From: Streptosporangium sandarakinum
GTDB lineage: Bacteria > Actinomycetota > Actinomycetes > Streptosporangiales > Streptosporangiaceae
DNA: 64,000 nucleotides
NCBI RefSeq assembly: GCF_013409935.1
Contig: NZ_JACCCO010000001.1
Location: 2,790,001 to 2,854,000, forward strand
Direction of reading: 5' to 3'
The notes below the pieces were generated by a model. It was not told the DNA's origin. It did not search any database and saw only the letters and a program-made list of their open reading frames with translations. A program made the translations under genes and the position numbers. Below, piece after piece: positions 55,669 through 64,000 of this stretch; position 1 is the stretch's first letter, and each line of letters starts with the position of its first letter.

Positions 55669-56538
55669 TCATACGCGGTCGAGGAAGTCGGCGATCAGCG
55701 GTGCGATCTCCGGCAGGTGGGTCTCCAGGGCGAAGTGGCCGGCGTCGAACAGGTGCAGCTCGGCGTCGGGGAGGTCGCGCAGGTAGGCACGGGCGCCGGG
55801 CTCGGGGAAGAACGGGTCGCCGACGCCCCAGGTGATGAGGGTGGGCGGGGTGTGCTCACGCAGCCATGCCTGCCAGCGGCCGTAGCGCTCGATGTTGGAG
55901 CGGTAGTCGAACGCCAGCGCCACCTGCGCCTCCTTGCGGCCGGGGAGGTCGAGGAAGTGCTGGTCGAGCGTCCAGCCGTCCGGTGCGACCAGTTCGGGGT
56001 CGGACACGCCGGTCTCGTACTGGCTCCGCGTCCCCCGCAGGGTGAGCAGGCCCCGGATGGTCTCCTCGGCCCCCGGCGTCTCCGGGCGCAGCGCGGTGAA
56101 GTCACGGGCGCCGTCCGACAGTCCGTCCTCGTAGGCGTTGCCGTTCTGCACCACCAGGCCCGCGACCCACTCGGGATGGCGTTCGGCGATCCGGAACCCG
56201 ACGGGCGCGCCGAAGTCGAACATGTACATCGCGAACCGGGTCAGCCCGAGTCCACGCACGAGGCCCTCGATGACGTCGGCGAGCCGATCGAAGGAGTGGA
56301 CGAAGTCGTCCGGGGCCCGGGTGTGCCCGAATCCGGGGTAGTCGGGGGCGATGAGCCGGTAGCGCGATCCGAGCGCGTCGATGAGCCGGCGGAACTGGTG
56401 CGACGCGGAAGGGAACCCGTGCAGGAGCAGCAGCACCGGCGCGTCGGCCCGCTCCGGCAGCGACTCGCGGTAGAAGACCCGGACACCGTCGACGTCGAGG
56501 TGGTGGTGGGCGATCCGGGTGATCGGGACGACCGTCAT
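55669..56538 (-). CDS. Alpha/beta hydrolase (epoxide hydrolase/dehalogenase-like)
   Basis: A 289-residue hydrolase. LLLLHGFPSASHQFR gives the oxyanion HGFP, MYMFDFGAPVGF the nucleophile elbow with Asp in place of Ser (FDFGAP), and FDAGHFALETH the catalytic His. Asp nucleophiles mark epoxide hydrolases and haloalkane dehalogenases. The start ATG at 56536-56538 is close to the divergent CGNR-type gene. It ends against uppP with a 46-base gap. Confidence 0.88.
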   Translation of the reverse strand: MTVVPITRIAHHHLDVDGVRVFYRESLPERADAPVLLLLHGFPSASHQFRRLIDALGSRYRLIAPDYPGFGHTRAPDDFVHSFDRLADVIEGLVRGLGLTRFAMYMFDFGAPVGFRIAERHPEWVAGLVVQNGNAYEDGLSDGARDFTALRPETPGAEETIRGLLTLRGTRSQYETGVSDPELVAPDGWTLDQHFLDLPGRKEAQVALAFDYRSNIERYGRWQAWLREHTPPTLITWGVGDPFFPEPGARAYLRDLPDAELHLFDAGHFALETHLPEIAPLIADFLDRV

Positions 56539-56540
56539 CT

Positions 56541-56616
56541 CTAATGCCTTTCATCGTTAATTATGCGTTAGTTATAGTGATCATTGATCTAATGCGTCAA
56601 CTCCGCCGGATACCAT
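56541..56616 (+). promoter_or_regulatory. AT-rich divergent promoter region with TAATGC elements
   Basis: CTAATGC occurs at 56541 and 56589, with a related TTATGCGTTAG between. TACCAT (56611-56616) lies seven bases before the ATG at 56624 and would give a leaderless message for the CGNR-type gene. This is the least G+C-rich stretch in its surroundings and the likely binding site of that protein. Confidence 0.5.
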
Positions 56617-56623
56617 TAGACTC

Positions 56624-57190
56624 ATGAGCGATATCGTTCCCCTCACCGGGGAGCCGCTGGCCCTGGACCTGATCAACACCGGCACGGCGGTCGGCGACCT
56701 GCTGGCCACCCCCGCCGACCTGCACGCATGGCTGGAGCTGCAGGCCGGCCGGTTCGGTGAGGCGCGAGAGCTCGTCACCGCCGGCCTGGCCGCCGCCGAC
56801 CTGGCCGCCGTGCGGGACGTCCGCGACCGCACCGCTCGCGTCCTCGACCACGTCCGTCGCGGCGAACGCCCCCCGGCCGACGACCTGGACGCCCTCAACC
56901 GGGCCCAACGTGCCGCACCCGCCTTCACCGCCCTCACCTGGGACGGCGCGGCGGTCACCGCGGTCCGCCGCCGCGCCGGAACGCCCGGCGACCGGCTGAC
57001 GGCGTGGCTGGCCGAGGCCGCCGCCGAACTGCTGGCCGACCCGGCGGTCACCGAGGTCCGCCGGTGCGCGGCCGACGACTGCGTGATGCTGTTCCTGCCC
57101 TCCCATCCGCGCCGCCGCTGGTGCTCGGCGGCCCGTTGCGGCAACCGCGCCCGCGTCGCCCGCCACTACCGGCGCCACAAACCGGCCTGA
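56624..57190 (+). CDS. CGNR zinc-finger (ABATE domain) regulator
   Basis: A 188-residue protein: ABATE domain (EPLALDLINTGTAVGDLLATPADLHAWL) and C-terminal CGNR finger, RRCAADDCVMLFLPSHPRRRWCSAARCGNRARVARHYRR, with four cysteines (CAADDC...CSAARCGNR). These proteins are probable stress-linked transcription regulators. ATG at 56624. It diverges from the epoxide-hydrolase-like gene and may regulate it. Confidence 0.92.
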   Translation: MSDIVPLTGEPLALDLINTGTAVGDLLATPADLHAWLELQAGRFGEARELVTAGLAAADLAAVRDVRDRTARVLDHVRRGERPPADDLDALNRAQRAAPAFTALTWDGAAVTAVRRRAGTPGDRLTAWLAEAAAELLADPAVTEVRRCAADDCVMLFLPSHPRRRWCSAARCGNRARVARHYRRHKPA

Positions 57191-57354
57191 TGCCGTCCGC
57201 CCCCGGCTGACCCTGATCTCTCCGGGCGCCGCCGGCACGGACGACACAGGTGGCGGACGGCTCGGACGGCCCGCACGGCACAGGCGACGGACGGCCCGCA
57301 TGGGCGGCAGACGGCACGGACGGCGCGGTCGTCCGGATCGGGAAGACTGGACGG

Positions 57355-60132
57355 GTGCGTCCCGACCGCTTCGACCTGCCCGTCCGCCACGTCCTGCCCG
57401 AGCTGTTCGCGGCCCTGGACGAGCGCGGCGTCGCCGTGCTCGCCGCGCCGCCCGGCACGGGCAAGACCACGCTCGTCCCGCTCGCACTGGCCGGACTCAC
57501 CGGGACCGCCGATCTCAACGGGCTCACCGGGCTGACCGGTGAACCGGATCCCGGCCGGGGACGAGCGCGTGAGCCGGGGCGGGTGATCGTCGCCGAGCCC
57601 CGCCGGATGGCGGCGCGGGCGGCGGCCCGCCGGATGGCCTGGATGCTGGACTCCCAGGTCGGCGCGGAGGTCGGGTTCTCGGTCCGGGGCGAGCGCAGGG
57701 CCGGACCCGGCACGGTCGTCGAGGTCGTCACCACCGGGGTCCTGCTCCAGCGGCTGCAACGCGACCCCGAACTGGCCGGCGTCGGCACCGTCCTGCTGGA
57801 CGAGTGCCACGAGCGCCATCTGGACGCCGACACCGCCCTGGCCTTCCTCCTCGACGTCCGCGCCACCCTCCGCCCCGACCTGCGGATCGTCGCCGCCTCC
57901 GCCACCGCCGACGCCGAGCCGTGGGCCCGGCTGCTCGGCTCGGGCGCCCCGCCGTACGGCCACGGCCCGGCGGGCGGCGACCGCGCGTCCGGCGGCTCGC
58001 CGTACGGCGCGGGCGCGTCCGGCGACGGGGACGGCGACGCGGCGCCGGTCGTGCGCGCCTCCGGTGAGGCGCACCCCGTCACACCCGTCTGGGCGCCTCC
58101 CTCCGGCCCGGTGACGCCGCCGCGCGGCCTGCGGGTGGACCCGGCGTTCCTGTCCCACGTCGCCGCCGTCGTACGGCGCGCCCTGGCCGAACGGGAGGGG
58201 GACGTGCTGTGCTTCCTGCCGGGGGTCGGCGAGATCGGCAGGATCGCCGCGCTGCTCGGCGGTGGCACCGGGGGCGCGGAGATCCTCCAGGTCCACGGGC
58301 AGGCCCCGGCCCGCGTCCAGGATGCCGTGCTCTCCCCCGGCCGGGGGCGGCGGGTCGTGCTCGCCACCTCGGTCGCCGAGTCGAGCCTGACCGTGCCGGG
58401 TGTCCGGGTCGTGGTCGACTCGGGCCTGGCCCGCGAGCCCCGCACCGACCACGCCCGCGGCCTGGGCTCGCTCACCACGGTCCGCGCGTCCCGGGCCTCG
58501 GCGGTCCAGCGCGCCGGGCGGGCGGGCCGCGAGGCGCCGGGGACGGTGTACCGGTGCTGGTCGCAGGCCGAGCACGACCGCCTGCCCGAGTACGCGCGGC
58601 CCGAGATAGCCCTGGCCGACCTGACCGGCTTCGCCCTCCAGGCCGCCTGCTGGGGTGATCCCGAGGCCGCCGGGCTCGCCCTGCTCGACCCGCCCCCGCC
58701 GGCCGCGATGGACGCCGCCCGGCGGACCCTGCTCGCCCTGGGCGCCCTTGACGCCTCCGGCGGCCGGGTCACCGGTCGGGGCCGTCTGATGGCCGCCGCC
58801 GGGGTCCACCCCCGCCTGGCCCGTGCCCTGGTCGACGCGGGTCCCGGGGCCGCGGAGGTGGTGGCGCTGCTGTCGGAGCCGCTGCCCCGGGACGCCGGCG
58901 ACGACCTGGCGGCGATCTGGCGGTCCGTCCGGCGGGGCGGCAACGGGCCCGGGGACGGCTTCCCGGCCCGCTGGCGCGGGGAGGCCGCCCGCCTGGCCCG
59001 CGCCGTCCCCAGGGAGGACGCCGGGCGCGACGGGCCCGCTCAGGGACCGGCGGGCCGCCCCGGGACCCGGCGCCCCGGACACGACGGCTCCCGGACCGGC
59101 GGCCCCGCGGCCGGCCGCTCCCGGACCGATGGAGCCGCGAGCGGCCGGTCCGGAACCGGCGGGCTCGGGTCCGACGACGCCGTGGCCGGACTGACGGTGG
59201 CGCTGGCCTACCCGGAGCGGGTGGCCCGGCGGCGCGGCGGGGCGTACCTGATGGCGTCGGGGACGGCCGCGGAGCCGTCCGCCGGGTCGCGGCTGGGCGA
59301 CGCGGAGTGGCTGGCGATCGCGGTGGCCGACCGGCCGGTGGGGTCGGCGGCGGCGCGGATCAGGCAGGCCGTCGTGATCGACGAGGAGACCGCCCGGCTG
59401 GCCGCCGCATCCCTGTACGACGCCGCCGAGGAGGTCGCCTGGCGGGTCCCGCCGGGTGAGCGGCGCGGCGACGTCTCGGCGCGCCGGGTGGAGCGTCTGG
59501 GCGCCGTCGAGCTGTCGTCGGTCCCGTTGCGCGACGCCGACGTCCGGCCCGCCGTACTCGCGGGCCTGCGCGCCGAGGGGCTCTCGCTCCTGCGCTGGAC
59601 GTCCGAGGCCGTCGCGCTGCGCGAACGCCTGGCCTTCTGCCGCCGCGCGCTCGGCGACCCCTGGCCCGCGACGGACGACGACGCCCTCGTCGAGGCGGCC
59701 GAGCGCTGGCTGGAGCCGGAACTGTCACGCGCCCGCCGTCGCGCCGACCTGGAGCGCCTCGACGTGGTCGCCGCGCTGCACCGCCTCGTCCCGTGGCACG
59801 CCCGGCTGGCGGAGGTCGCCCCCGAGCGGATCGAGGTGCCCAGCGGCTCGCGGATCAGGATCGACTACTCCGGCGACCGGCCGGTCCTGGCGGCCAAGCT
59901 GCAGGAGCTGTTCGGCTGGGACGAGGCCCCGCGGATCGCCGGGGTGCCGCTGGTGGTGCACCTGCTGTCCCCGGCGGGCCGGCCCGCGGCCGTCACCGCC
60001 GACCTGTCCACGTTCTGGCGCGAGGGCTACCGCGCGGTCCGGGCGGAGCTGCGGGGCCGCTATCCCCGGCACCCCTGGCCGGAGGACCCCCTGTCGGCGG
60101 TCGCCACCCGCCGCGCCAACCCGCGGCGCTGA
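57355..60132 (+). CDS. hrpB: ATP-dependent helicase HrpB
   Basis: A 925-residue DExH-type RNA helicase. Motif I APPGTGKTT, motif II DECHERH, motif III SATADA, motif VI QRAGRAGRE are in the first half; the HrpB-specific C-terminal domain ends WPEDPLSAVATRR. Compared with E. coli HrpB (about 810) it carries two low-complexity inserts, residues 195-245 (GGDRASGG..GDGDGD) and about 555-610 (repeating GRSRTDGAASGRSGTGG). GTG at 57355 begins the domain; the upstream in-frame 35 codons are repetitive DG-rich sequence. Confidence 0.92.
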   Translation: MRPDRFDLPVRHVLPELFAALDERGVAVLAAPPGTGKTTLVPLALAGLTGTADLNGLTGLTGEPDPGRGRAREPGRVIVAEPRRMAARAAARRMAWMLDSQVGAEVGFSVRGERRAGPGTVVEVVTTGVLLQRLQRDPELAGVGTVLLDECHERHLDADTALAFLLDVRATLRPDLRIVAASATADAEPWARLLGSGAPPYGHGPAGGDRASGGSPYGAGASGDGDGDAAPVVRASGEAHPVTPVWAPPSGPVTPPRGLRVDPAFLSHVAAVVRRALAEREGDVLCFLPGVGEIGRIAALLGGGTGGAEILQVHGQAPARVQDAVLSPGRGRRVVLATSVAESSLTVPGVRVVVDSGLAREPRTDHARGLGSLTTVRASRASAVQRAGRAGREAPGTVYRCWSQAEHDRLPEYARPEIALADLTGFALQAACWGDPEAAGLALLDPPPPAAMDAARRTLLALGALDASGGRVTGRGRLMAAAGVHPRLARALVDAGPGAAEVVALLSEPLPRDAGDDLAAIWRSVRRGGNGPGDGFPARWRGEAARLARAVPREDAGRDGPAQGPAGRPGTRRPGHDGSRTGGPAAGRSRTDGAASGRSGTGGLGSDDAVAGLTVALAYPERVARRRGGAYLMASGTAAEPSAGSRLGDAEWLAIAVADRPVGSAAARIRQAVVIDEETARLAAASLYDAAEEVAWRVPPGERRGDVSARRVERLGAVELSSVPLRDADVRPAVLAGLRAEGLSLLRWTSEAVALRERLAFCRRALGDPWPATDDDALVEAAERWLEPELSRARRRADLERLDVVAALHRLVPWHARLAEVAPERIEVPSGSRIRIDYSGDRPVLAAKLQELFGWDEAPRIAGVPLVVHLLSPAGRPAAVTADLSTFWREGYRAVRAELRGRYPRHPWPEDPLSAVATRRANPRR

Positions 60133-60304
60133 GGAGTCGCGGGGCCGGTTCAAGAGTCCGGGGAAACGGTTCGGGGCCGTCCCGGAATCGTCTTTCGGAA
60201 CACCGGGGCCGTGAGGGATTCCACGGACGGCGACCCGGTGGGACGCCTCGCCGGACGCGCGGTGCGCCGTTCTCGGCGCGATCACTCGTTCGCGGAGGCG
60301 GGAT

Positions 60305-60886
60305 TCAGCGCGGGCGGACTCCGTCGATGGCGAGTGCCAGCAGGCGGTCGGCTTCGGCCGGGCCGTCGGGCTCCTGCTCGGTGGCCAGGGAGATGGCGCC
60401 GACGAGCTTCAGGAGATGGATGACGGCGATCCCGGGGCGCACCGCGTCCGCCGCTCGGGCGCGGACGAGGAGTCTCTCACCCGCATTGATGATCATGTCG
60501 TGACAGGTACGGCCGAGCGCCGGGTCGCCGCCGCCCCGCATCAGCGAAGCGCCCAGGCCCCGGTTGGCCGCGGCGTGGGTGCCGACGGCGCGAAGCCAGG
60601 TGAACAGCGCCTCTCCCGGGTCGGGGGCGGTGAGCAGGTCATCGGCCTTGGTGCAGAGCGTCTTCACCCGGTCTTCGAAGACCGCTTCCAGGAGTGCCCG
60701 CCGGGTGGGGAAGTGCCGGTGCAGGGTGGCCGAGCCGACTTCTGCGCGGCGGGCGATCTCCTCCAGGGACGCCTCGGCGCCGTGCTCGGCGATGAGGGTC
60801 CCGGCGGCGGCCACGATCCGGTCGAAGTTGCGGCGGGCGTCGGCACGCATCCGCTGCCGGGATGACACGACGGCGTCCTTGGACAC
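60305..60886 (-). CDS. TetR-family regulator
   Basis: A 193-residue TetR protein: HTH in residues 17-60 (FDRIVAAAGTLIAEHGAEASLEEIARRAEVGSATLHRHFPTRR) and a helical ligand domain. GTG at 60884-60886 has AGGAG before it. It diverges from an NmrA-like gene, and the space between contains a paired perfect operator overlapping that gene's promoter. The ligand may be a substrate of the oxidoreductases it controls. Confidence 0.92.
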   Translation of the reverse strand: MSKDAVVSSRQRMRADARRNFDRIVAAAGTLIAEHGAEASLEEIARRAEVGSATLHRHFPTRRALLEAVFEDRVKTLCTKADDLLTAPDPGEALFTWLRAVGTHAAANRGLGASLMRGGGDPALGRTCHDMIINAGERLLVRARAADAVRPGIAVIHLLKLVGAISLATEQEPDGPAEADRLLALAIDGVRPR

Positions 60887-60902
60887 GGCGGCTCCTGACG
60901 GC

Positions 60903-60962
60903 TTGCCAAGTGGGGTGGTCCCCCATATCGTAGCGAACGCTAACCGGAGGACCACCCCACTT
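60903..60962 (+). promoter_or_regulatory. Promoter with paired TetR-type operator
   Basis: TTGCCA (60903-60908) and TATCGT (60926-60931) are 17 bp apart. AAGTGGGGTGGTCC (60908-60921) and its perfect complement GGACCACCCCACTT (60949-60962) flank the -10, with TAGCG-aa-CGCTA (60931-60942) in the middle. Binding would block the NmrA-like gene and probably the TetR gene too. Confidence 0.75.
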
Positions 60963-61004
60963 ATGCGAGTGGCTCCTCCTCCCCCGAGCTCAGAAGGAGA
61001 GACG

Positions 61005-61931
61005 GTGACTCCGAAGAACAGGACCGTCGTGGTGGTGGGAGCGACCGGCCTGCAGGGCGGGGCCGTGACGCACCACCTGCTCCGCGGCGGCTGGCAGGTG
61101 CGTGCGCTCACCCGTGACCCGAACGGGACACGGGCGCGAGCACTGGCGCGGGCCGGTGCGCAGGTGGTGCGGGCGCAGATGGAGGACGTCGCCTCCCTGA
61201 CCGCGGCGGCCAAGGACGCCTGGGGTCTGTTCAGCGTCCAGCCCACGGTCGGCTCGCCCGGCACCCCACCGGACTTCACCACCGAGGACGAGGTCCGCTG
61301 GGGCGTGAACGTCGCCGAGGCCGCGCACGCCGCCGGCGTCGGACACCTGGTGTTCACCTCGGTCGCCGGCGCGGACCGCCATCTCAGCGAGAAGGTGCCG
61401 GTGAACCTGGTCGGCAAGTGGCGGATCGAGCAACACATCGCCCGCCTCGGCCTGCCCGCGACGATCCTGCGGCCGGTCTCGTTCATGGAGAACTTCACCG
61501 GCGGATACGCACTGCAGAACGGGAGCCTGTCCACCGGGATCGCACCGGACACGGCCCAGCAGCTCATGGCCGTCGACGACGTCGGCTTCATCACCGAGTC
61601 GGCGTTCCGCCACCCCGAGGAGTGGATCGGCCGGGCGGTCTCCCTGGCCGCCGACGAGCTCACGCCGGTCCAGGTCGCCGCGGCCATCGGCAAGGCGCTC
61701 GGGACGGCGCTGCCCTACGTCCAGATCCCGATCGGGGCGATCCGAGACCTGAGCGAGGACTTCGCCTACGCCAACGAATGGCTCAACGAACGCGGCTACC
61801 GCGCGGACATCGCGGCCACCCGGCGGATCCACCCCGCCGCGATGGACTTCTCCACCTGGCTGGAGCGCACCGGGGCCGCCCAGATCTCGGCGTTCCTGCA
61901 CTCCGCGCCCACCACGGGCCAGGGCGCGTGA
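61005..61931 (+). CDS. NmrA-family NAD(P)-binding protein
   Basis: A 308-residue NmrA-like protein: VVVVGATGLQGGAVTHHLL nucleotide loop, VRALTRDPNGTRAR, then LVFTSVAGADRHLSEKV and TILRPVSFMENFTGG. NmrA-like proteins sense NADP(H) or reduce isoflavone-like compounds. GTG at 61005 follows AAGGAG; ATG at 60964 is a weaker alternative. It overlaps the next gene by four bases (GTGA), so the two act together. Confidence 0.88.
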   Translation: MTPKNRTVVVVGATGLQGGAVTHHLLRGGWQVRALTRDPNGTRARALARAGAQVVRAQMEDVASLTAAAKDAWGLFSVQPTVGSPGTPPDFTTEDEVRWGVNVAEAAHAAGVGHLVFTSVAGADRHLSEKVPVNLVGKWRIEQHIARLGLPATILRPVSFMENFTGGYALQNGSLSTGIAPDTAQQLMAVDDVGFITESAFRHPEEWIGRAVSLAADELTPVQVAAAIGKALGTALPYVQIPIGAIRDLSEDFAYANEWLNERGYRADIAATRRIHPAAMDFSTWLERTGAAQISAFLHSAPTTGQGA

Positions 61932-62809
61932 GCACCCGCACGCCCGGCCTCGGACGCATCGGGATCTGGGCGGGAGGGTTCGACTCGCTCCCCGCGACCG
62001 ACGTCCGTCAGGCCGCGGCCGCGATCGAGGACCTCGGTTATGGCGCCCTGTGGATTCCCGAGACCACGGGACGTGAAGCCATCGCGCAGACTGCGATCCT
62101 GCTGGCGAGCACCCGGCGGATCACCGTGGCCTCCGGTATGACCGACATCTACGCACGAGACGCGGTCACGGCCGCCGCCGCACAGCGCACCCTGGAGGAG
62201 GCCTTTCCCGAACGGTTCCTACTCGGCCTGTGGGACAGCCATCCGAGCCTGGCCGAGGACGTCCGCGGCCACCGCTTCGGCCCTCCCCTGGCAACCATGC
62301 GCTCCTACCTCGACGCGCTCGACACCGCCCCGTTCGGGCCGCCCGCCACGACGGCCTCACCCCACCGCGTCCTGGCCGCACTGGATCCCGGCATGCTCGC
62401 CCTGGCCGCCGAACGCGCCTGGGGCGCGACCGTACTGGGCATGCCCGTCGAATACACCCGCGCAGCCCGCGAGATCCTCGGAGACGACCGCCTTCTGGCC
62501 GTCACCCAGCTCTGCGTGCTCGGCCACGACCGCGCGCACACCGCCGGACCGGCCCGCGCCACGGCCGCGGCCGCCCTGCCCAACCGCCGCGAGTTGCTGC
62601 GCGGACTCGGACACCCGTCCCCGGAGGCACTGAGCGACCGGCTCGTCGAGGCGATCGTGGCCCACGGCCGCGCCGAGGACGTCGCCCACCGCGTCCGGCA
62701 GCACCTCGACGCCGGAGCCGACCACGTCAGCCTCCACGTTCTGGCCGCCGAATCCCACGCTCCTCCCGCTCAGTGGTGGGAGGAGATCGCTGCGCACCTC
62801 CTCGCTTGA
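61928..62809 (+). CDS. LLM-class F420-dependent oxidoreductase
   Basis: A 293-residue luciferase-like TIM barrel: RIGIWAGGFDSLPATDVRQAAAAIEDLGYGALWIPE is the family start, ITVASGMTDIYARDAVTAAAAQRTL and FLLGLWDSHP the central strands. The TIGR03620-like F420 group fits this short length better than flavin monooxygenases. GTG at 61928 overlaps the NmrA gene. The pair probably reduces a compound sensed by the divergent TetR. Confidence 0.9.
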   Translation: MSTRTPGLGRIGIWAGGFDSLPATDVRQAAAAIEDLGYGALWIPETTGREAIAQTAILLASTRRITVASGMTDIYARDAVTAAAAQRTLEEAFPERFLLGLWDSHPSLAEDVRGHRFGPPLATMRSYLDALDTAPFGPPATTASPHRVLAALDPGMLALAAERAWGATVLGMPVEYTRAAREILGDDRLLAVTQLCVLGHDRAHTAGPARATAAAALPNRRELLRGLGHPSPEALSDRLVEAIVAHGRAEDVAHRVRQHLDAGADHVSLHVLAAESHAPPAQWWEEIAAHLLA

Positions 62810-62944
62810 TCCGGCACCGCCGACCCGCGGTGAACGAACCCCCCGTGGAACCGGCCTGCCGCCCGCCCTCGGCGGGACTCGGCCGGGGCGGCGGGGTACG
62901 GCCTGCGCTCCGGGAAGCGGGTTGCGTGCCGTCCCCCTTTTGAC

Positions 62945-62972
62945 GCTATCGTGGTGATATCACTCCGATAGC
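62945..62972 (+). promoter_or_regulatory. 28-bp near-perfect palindrome before SPFH gene
   Basis: GCTATCG (62945-62951) and CGATAGC (62966-62972) flank the perfect inner palindrome GTGATATCAC (62954-62963); only two positions per side mismatch. TTGACG (62940-62945) is a -35 immediately before it. The operator covers the promoter and ends 12 bases before the start codon. Confidence 0.7.
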
Positions 62973-62984
62973 AAAGGGGAGCAC

Positions 62985-63836
62985 ATGGAGCGACGCGCCT
63001 TCCACCTCAACGGGTTCGCCGTCCTGGCCGGGCTCGTGCTGCTCGGCGCCGTCCTGGCCGCGGTGGGCCTGGCGGCCGGGCCGGACGTCCTGGTCGCCGC
63101 CGCGATCGCCTGGGGCGTCATCGCGCTCGTCGTGGCCAGCGGTTTCACCGTGGTCAACCCGAACGACGGGATGGTGGTCCAGTTCCTCGGCCGCTACATC
63201 GGATCCCTGCGCGACGCCGGTTTCCAGTGGACCGCGCCGTTCACCAGCAGGCGGCGGATCACGCTGCGGGTGCGCAACTTCGAGACCACCAAGCTCAAGG
63301 TCAACGACGCCGACGGCAACCCGGTGGAGATCGCCGCCGTCGTCGTCTACCGGGTGACCGACACCGCCAAGGCCGCCTTCTCCGTGGACGACTACGAGCA
63401 GTACGTGGCGATCCAGTCGGAGGCCGCCGTCCGGCACCTGGCCACCAGCCACCCATACGACTCCCACGACGACAGCCGCACCAGCCTGCGTGACGGCACC
63501 GAGGTGGCCGCCGAGCTGACCACCGAGCTGAGTGAGCGCACCCACCTCGCCGGGGTGGAGGTGCTGGAGGCGCGCATCACCCACCTCGCCTACGCGCCGG
63601 AGATCGCCCAGGCCATGCTGGTCCGCCAGCAGGCCGCGCAGGTGGTCGCGGCGCGCACGCAGATCGTCGCCGGCGCGGTAGGAATGGTCCAGCTCGCGTT
63701 GAACCGGCTGGCCGAGGAGGATGTGGTGGAGCTCGACGAGGAGCGCAGGGCGCAGATGGTGTCCAACCTGCTGGTGGTCCTGTGCGGTGACCGCGCGACC
63801 CAGCCGGTGGTGAACACCGGCAGCCTGTATGGCTGA
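62985..63836 (+). CDS. SPFH/Band-7 domain membrane protein
   Basis: A 283-residue protein with two N-terminal membrane segments (about 10-32 and 35-52) and an SPFH domain ([34 protein letters not shown], then [19 protein letters not shown]). SPFH proteins form membrane-associated oligomers. ATG at 62985 follows GGGGAG. The next gene, an RHH-type DNA-binding protein, overlaps by eight bases, and a 28-bp palindrome lies at the promoter, which suggests that the small protein regulates the pair. Confidence 0.92.
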   Translation: MERRAFHLNGFAVLAGLVLLGAVLAAVGLAAGPDVLVAAAIAWGVIALVVASGFTVVNPNDGMVVQFLGRYIGSLRDAGFQWTAPFTSRRRITLRVRNFETTKLKVNDADGNPVEIAAVVVYRVTDTAKAAFSVDDYEQYVAIQSEAAVRHLATSHPYDSHDDSRTSLRDGTEVAAELTTELSERTHLAGVEVLEARITHLAYAPEIAQAMLVRQQAAQVVAARTQIVAGAVGMVQLALNRLAEEDVVELDEERRAQMVSNLLVVLCGDRATQPVVNTGSLYG

Positions 63837-64000
63837 GCGCAAACGGATCCTGCTCAGGCTCGACCCGGCCGTCTACGAGGCGATCGCCAAGTGGGCGGCC
63901 GACGACCTGCGCAGCGTCAACGCCCAGCTGGAGTACGCCCTGCGCCTGGCCCTGCGCGGGGTGGGCCGCGACGTCAGGCGGGCGGGCCGTGAGGGCCCCG
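63829..64000 (+). CDS. Ribbon-helix-helix (Arc-like) protein, cut by window end
   Basis: The visible 57 residues begin [22 protein letters not shown], an Arc/CopG-type strand and helix, with [17 protein letters not shown] as second helix. The frame remains open at base 64000, so the stop is outside. It overlaps the SPFH stop by eight bases. It is a candidate binder of the 28-bp palindrome. Confidence 0.85.
   Translation, partial: MAERKRILLRLDPAVYEAIAKWAADDLRSVNAQLEYALRLALRGVGRDVRRAGREGP

Overview
The window is about 72-75% G+C by eye, with GTG/TTG starts, GTGA/ATGA-coupled genes, a SigE-type sigma factor, an F420-dependent oxidoreductase, AfsR/SARP-type regulators and a DUF574-type methyltransferase. 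This points to a filamentous actinomycete chromosome, most likely Streptosporangiaceae or a relative; the family is inferred from gene style, not from any search. No rRNA, tRNA, insertion sequence, phage gene or CRISPR array was found.

Layout. 1-6.2 kb: end of a regulator, a drug-type ABC exporter pair, a BtrH-like protein and an AfsR-type regulator. 6.3-11.6 kb: small redox and hydrolase genes, a MerR-controlled class IV aminotransferase, a sugar-nucleotide reductase-like gene and a PIN-type toxin/antitoxin pair. 11.7-18.7 kb: a frameshifted AfsR-like regulator faces a compact peptide-modification cassette. The cassette is a 19-residue peptide gene, an MccB/ThiF-like adenylating enzyme with an N-terminal PqqD-like domain, and an M50-like membrane metalloprotease with its own PqqD-like domain; a convergent MFS exporter/ArsR regulator pair follows. 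18.7-25.3 kb: NAD(P)-binding proteins and regulators separated by repeats and strong hairpins. 25.3-34.3 kb: a complete L-arabinose uptake and catabolism operon (binding protein, ATPase, two permeases, araB, araD, araA) behind LacI-family operators. 34.5-47.6 kb: mixed housekeeping and accessory genes (folD, lipB, serine acetyltransferase, SepF-like, LysE family, a partner-switching pair, and a membrane protein/thymidylate-synthase-like/HAD trio). 47.8-53.0 kb: three tandem secreted M28 aminopeptidase genes. 53.1-64 kb: SigE-type sigma factor with its membrane partner, uppP, hrpB, a TetR/NmrA/F420 module and an SPFH-RHH pair cut by the window end.

Most notable system. The 14-kb cassette looks like a ribosomal-peptide (RiPP) pathway. 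The tiny precursor has a consensus ribosome-binding site and sits behind three heptamers at exact 11-bp spacing, the signature of a SARP binding site. It is separated from the enzyme genes by a nested perfect hairpin of 14 bp plus 7 bp that could throttle read-through. The two enzymes are translationally coupled. By analogy with microcin C synthesis, the ThiF-like enzyme should activate the peptide C-terminus; the nature of the product is not readable from sequence. The divergent AfsR-like gene lacks its BTAD domain and changes frame at a run of five Gs, so its functional state is doubtful.

Regulation visible elsewhere: a second 11-bp heptamer array before the ABC exporter, a MerR-type promoter before the aminotransferase, a toxin/antitoxin operator, a paired TetR operator and a 28-bp palindrome before the SPFH gene.
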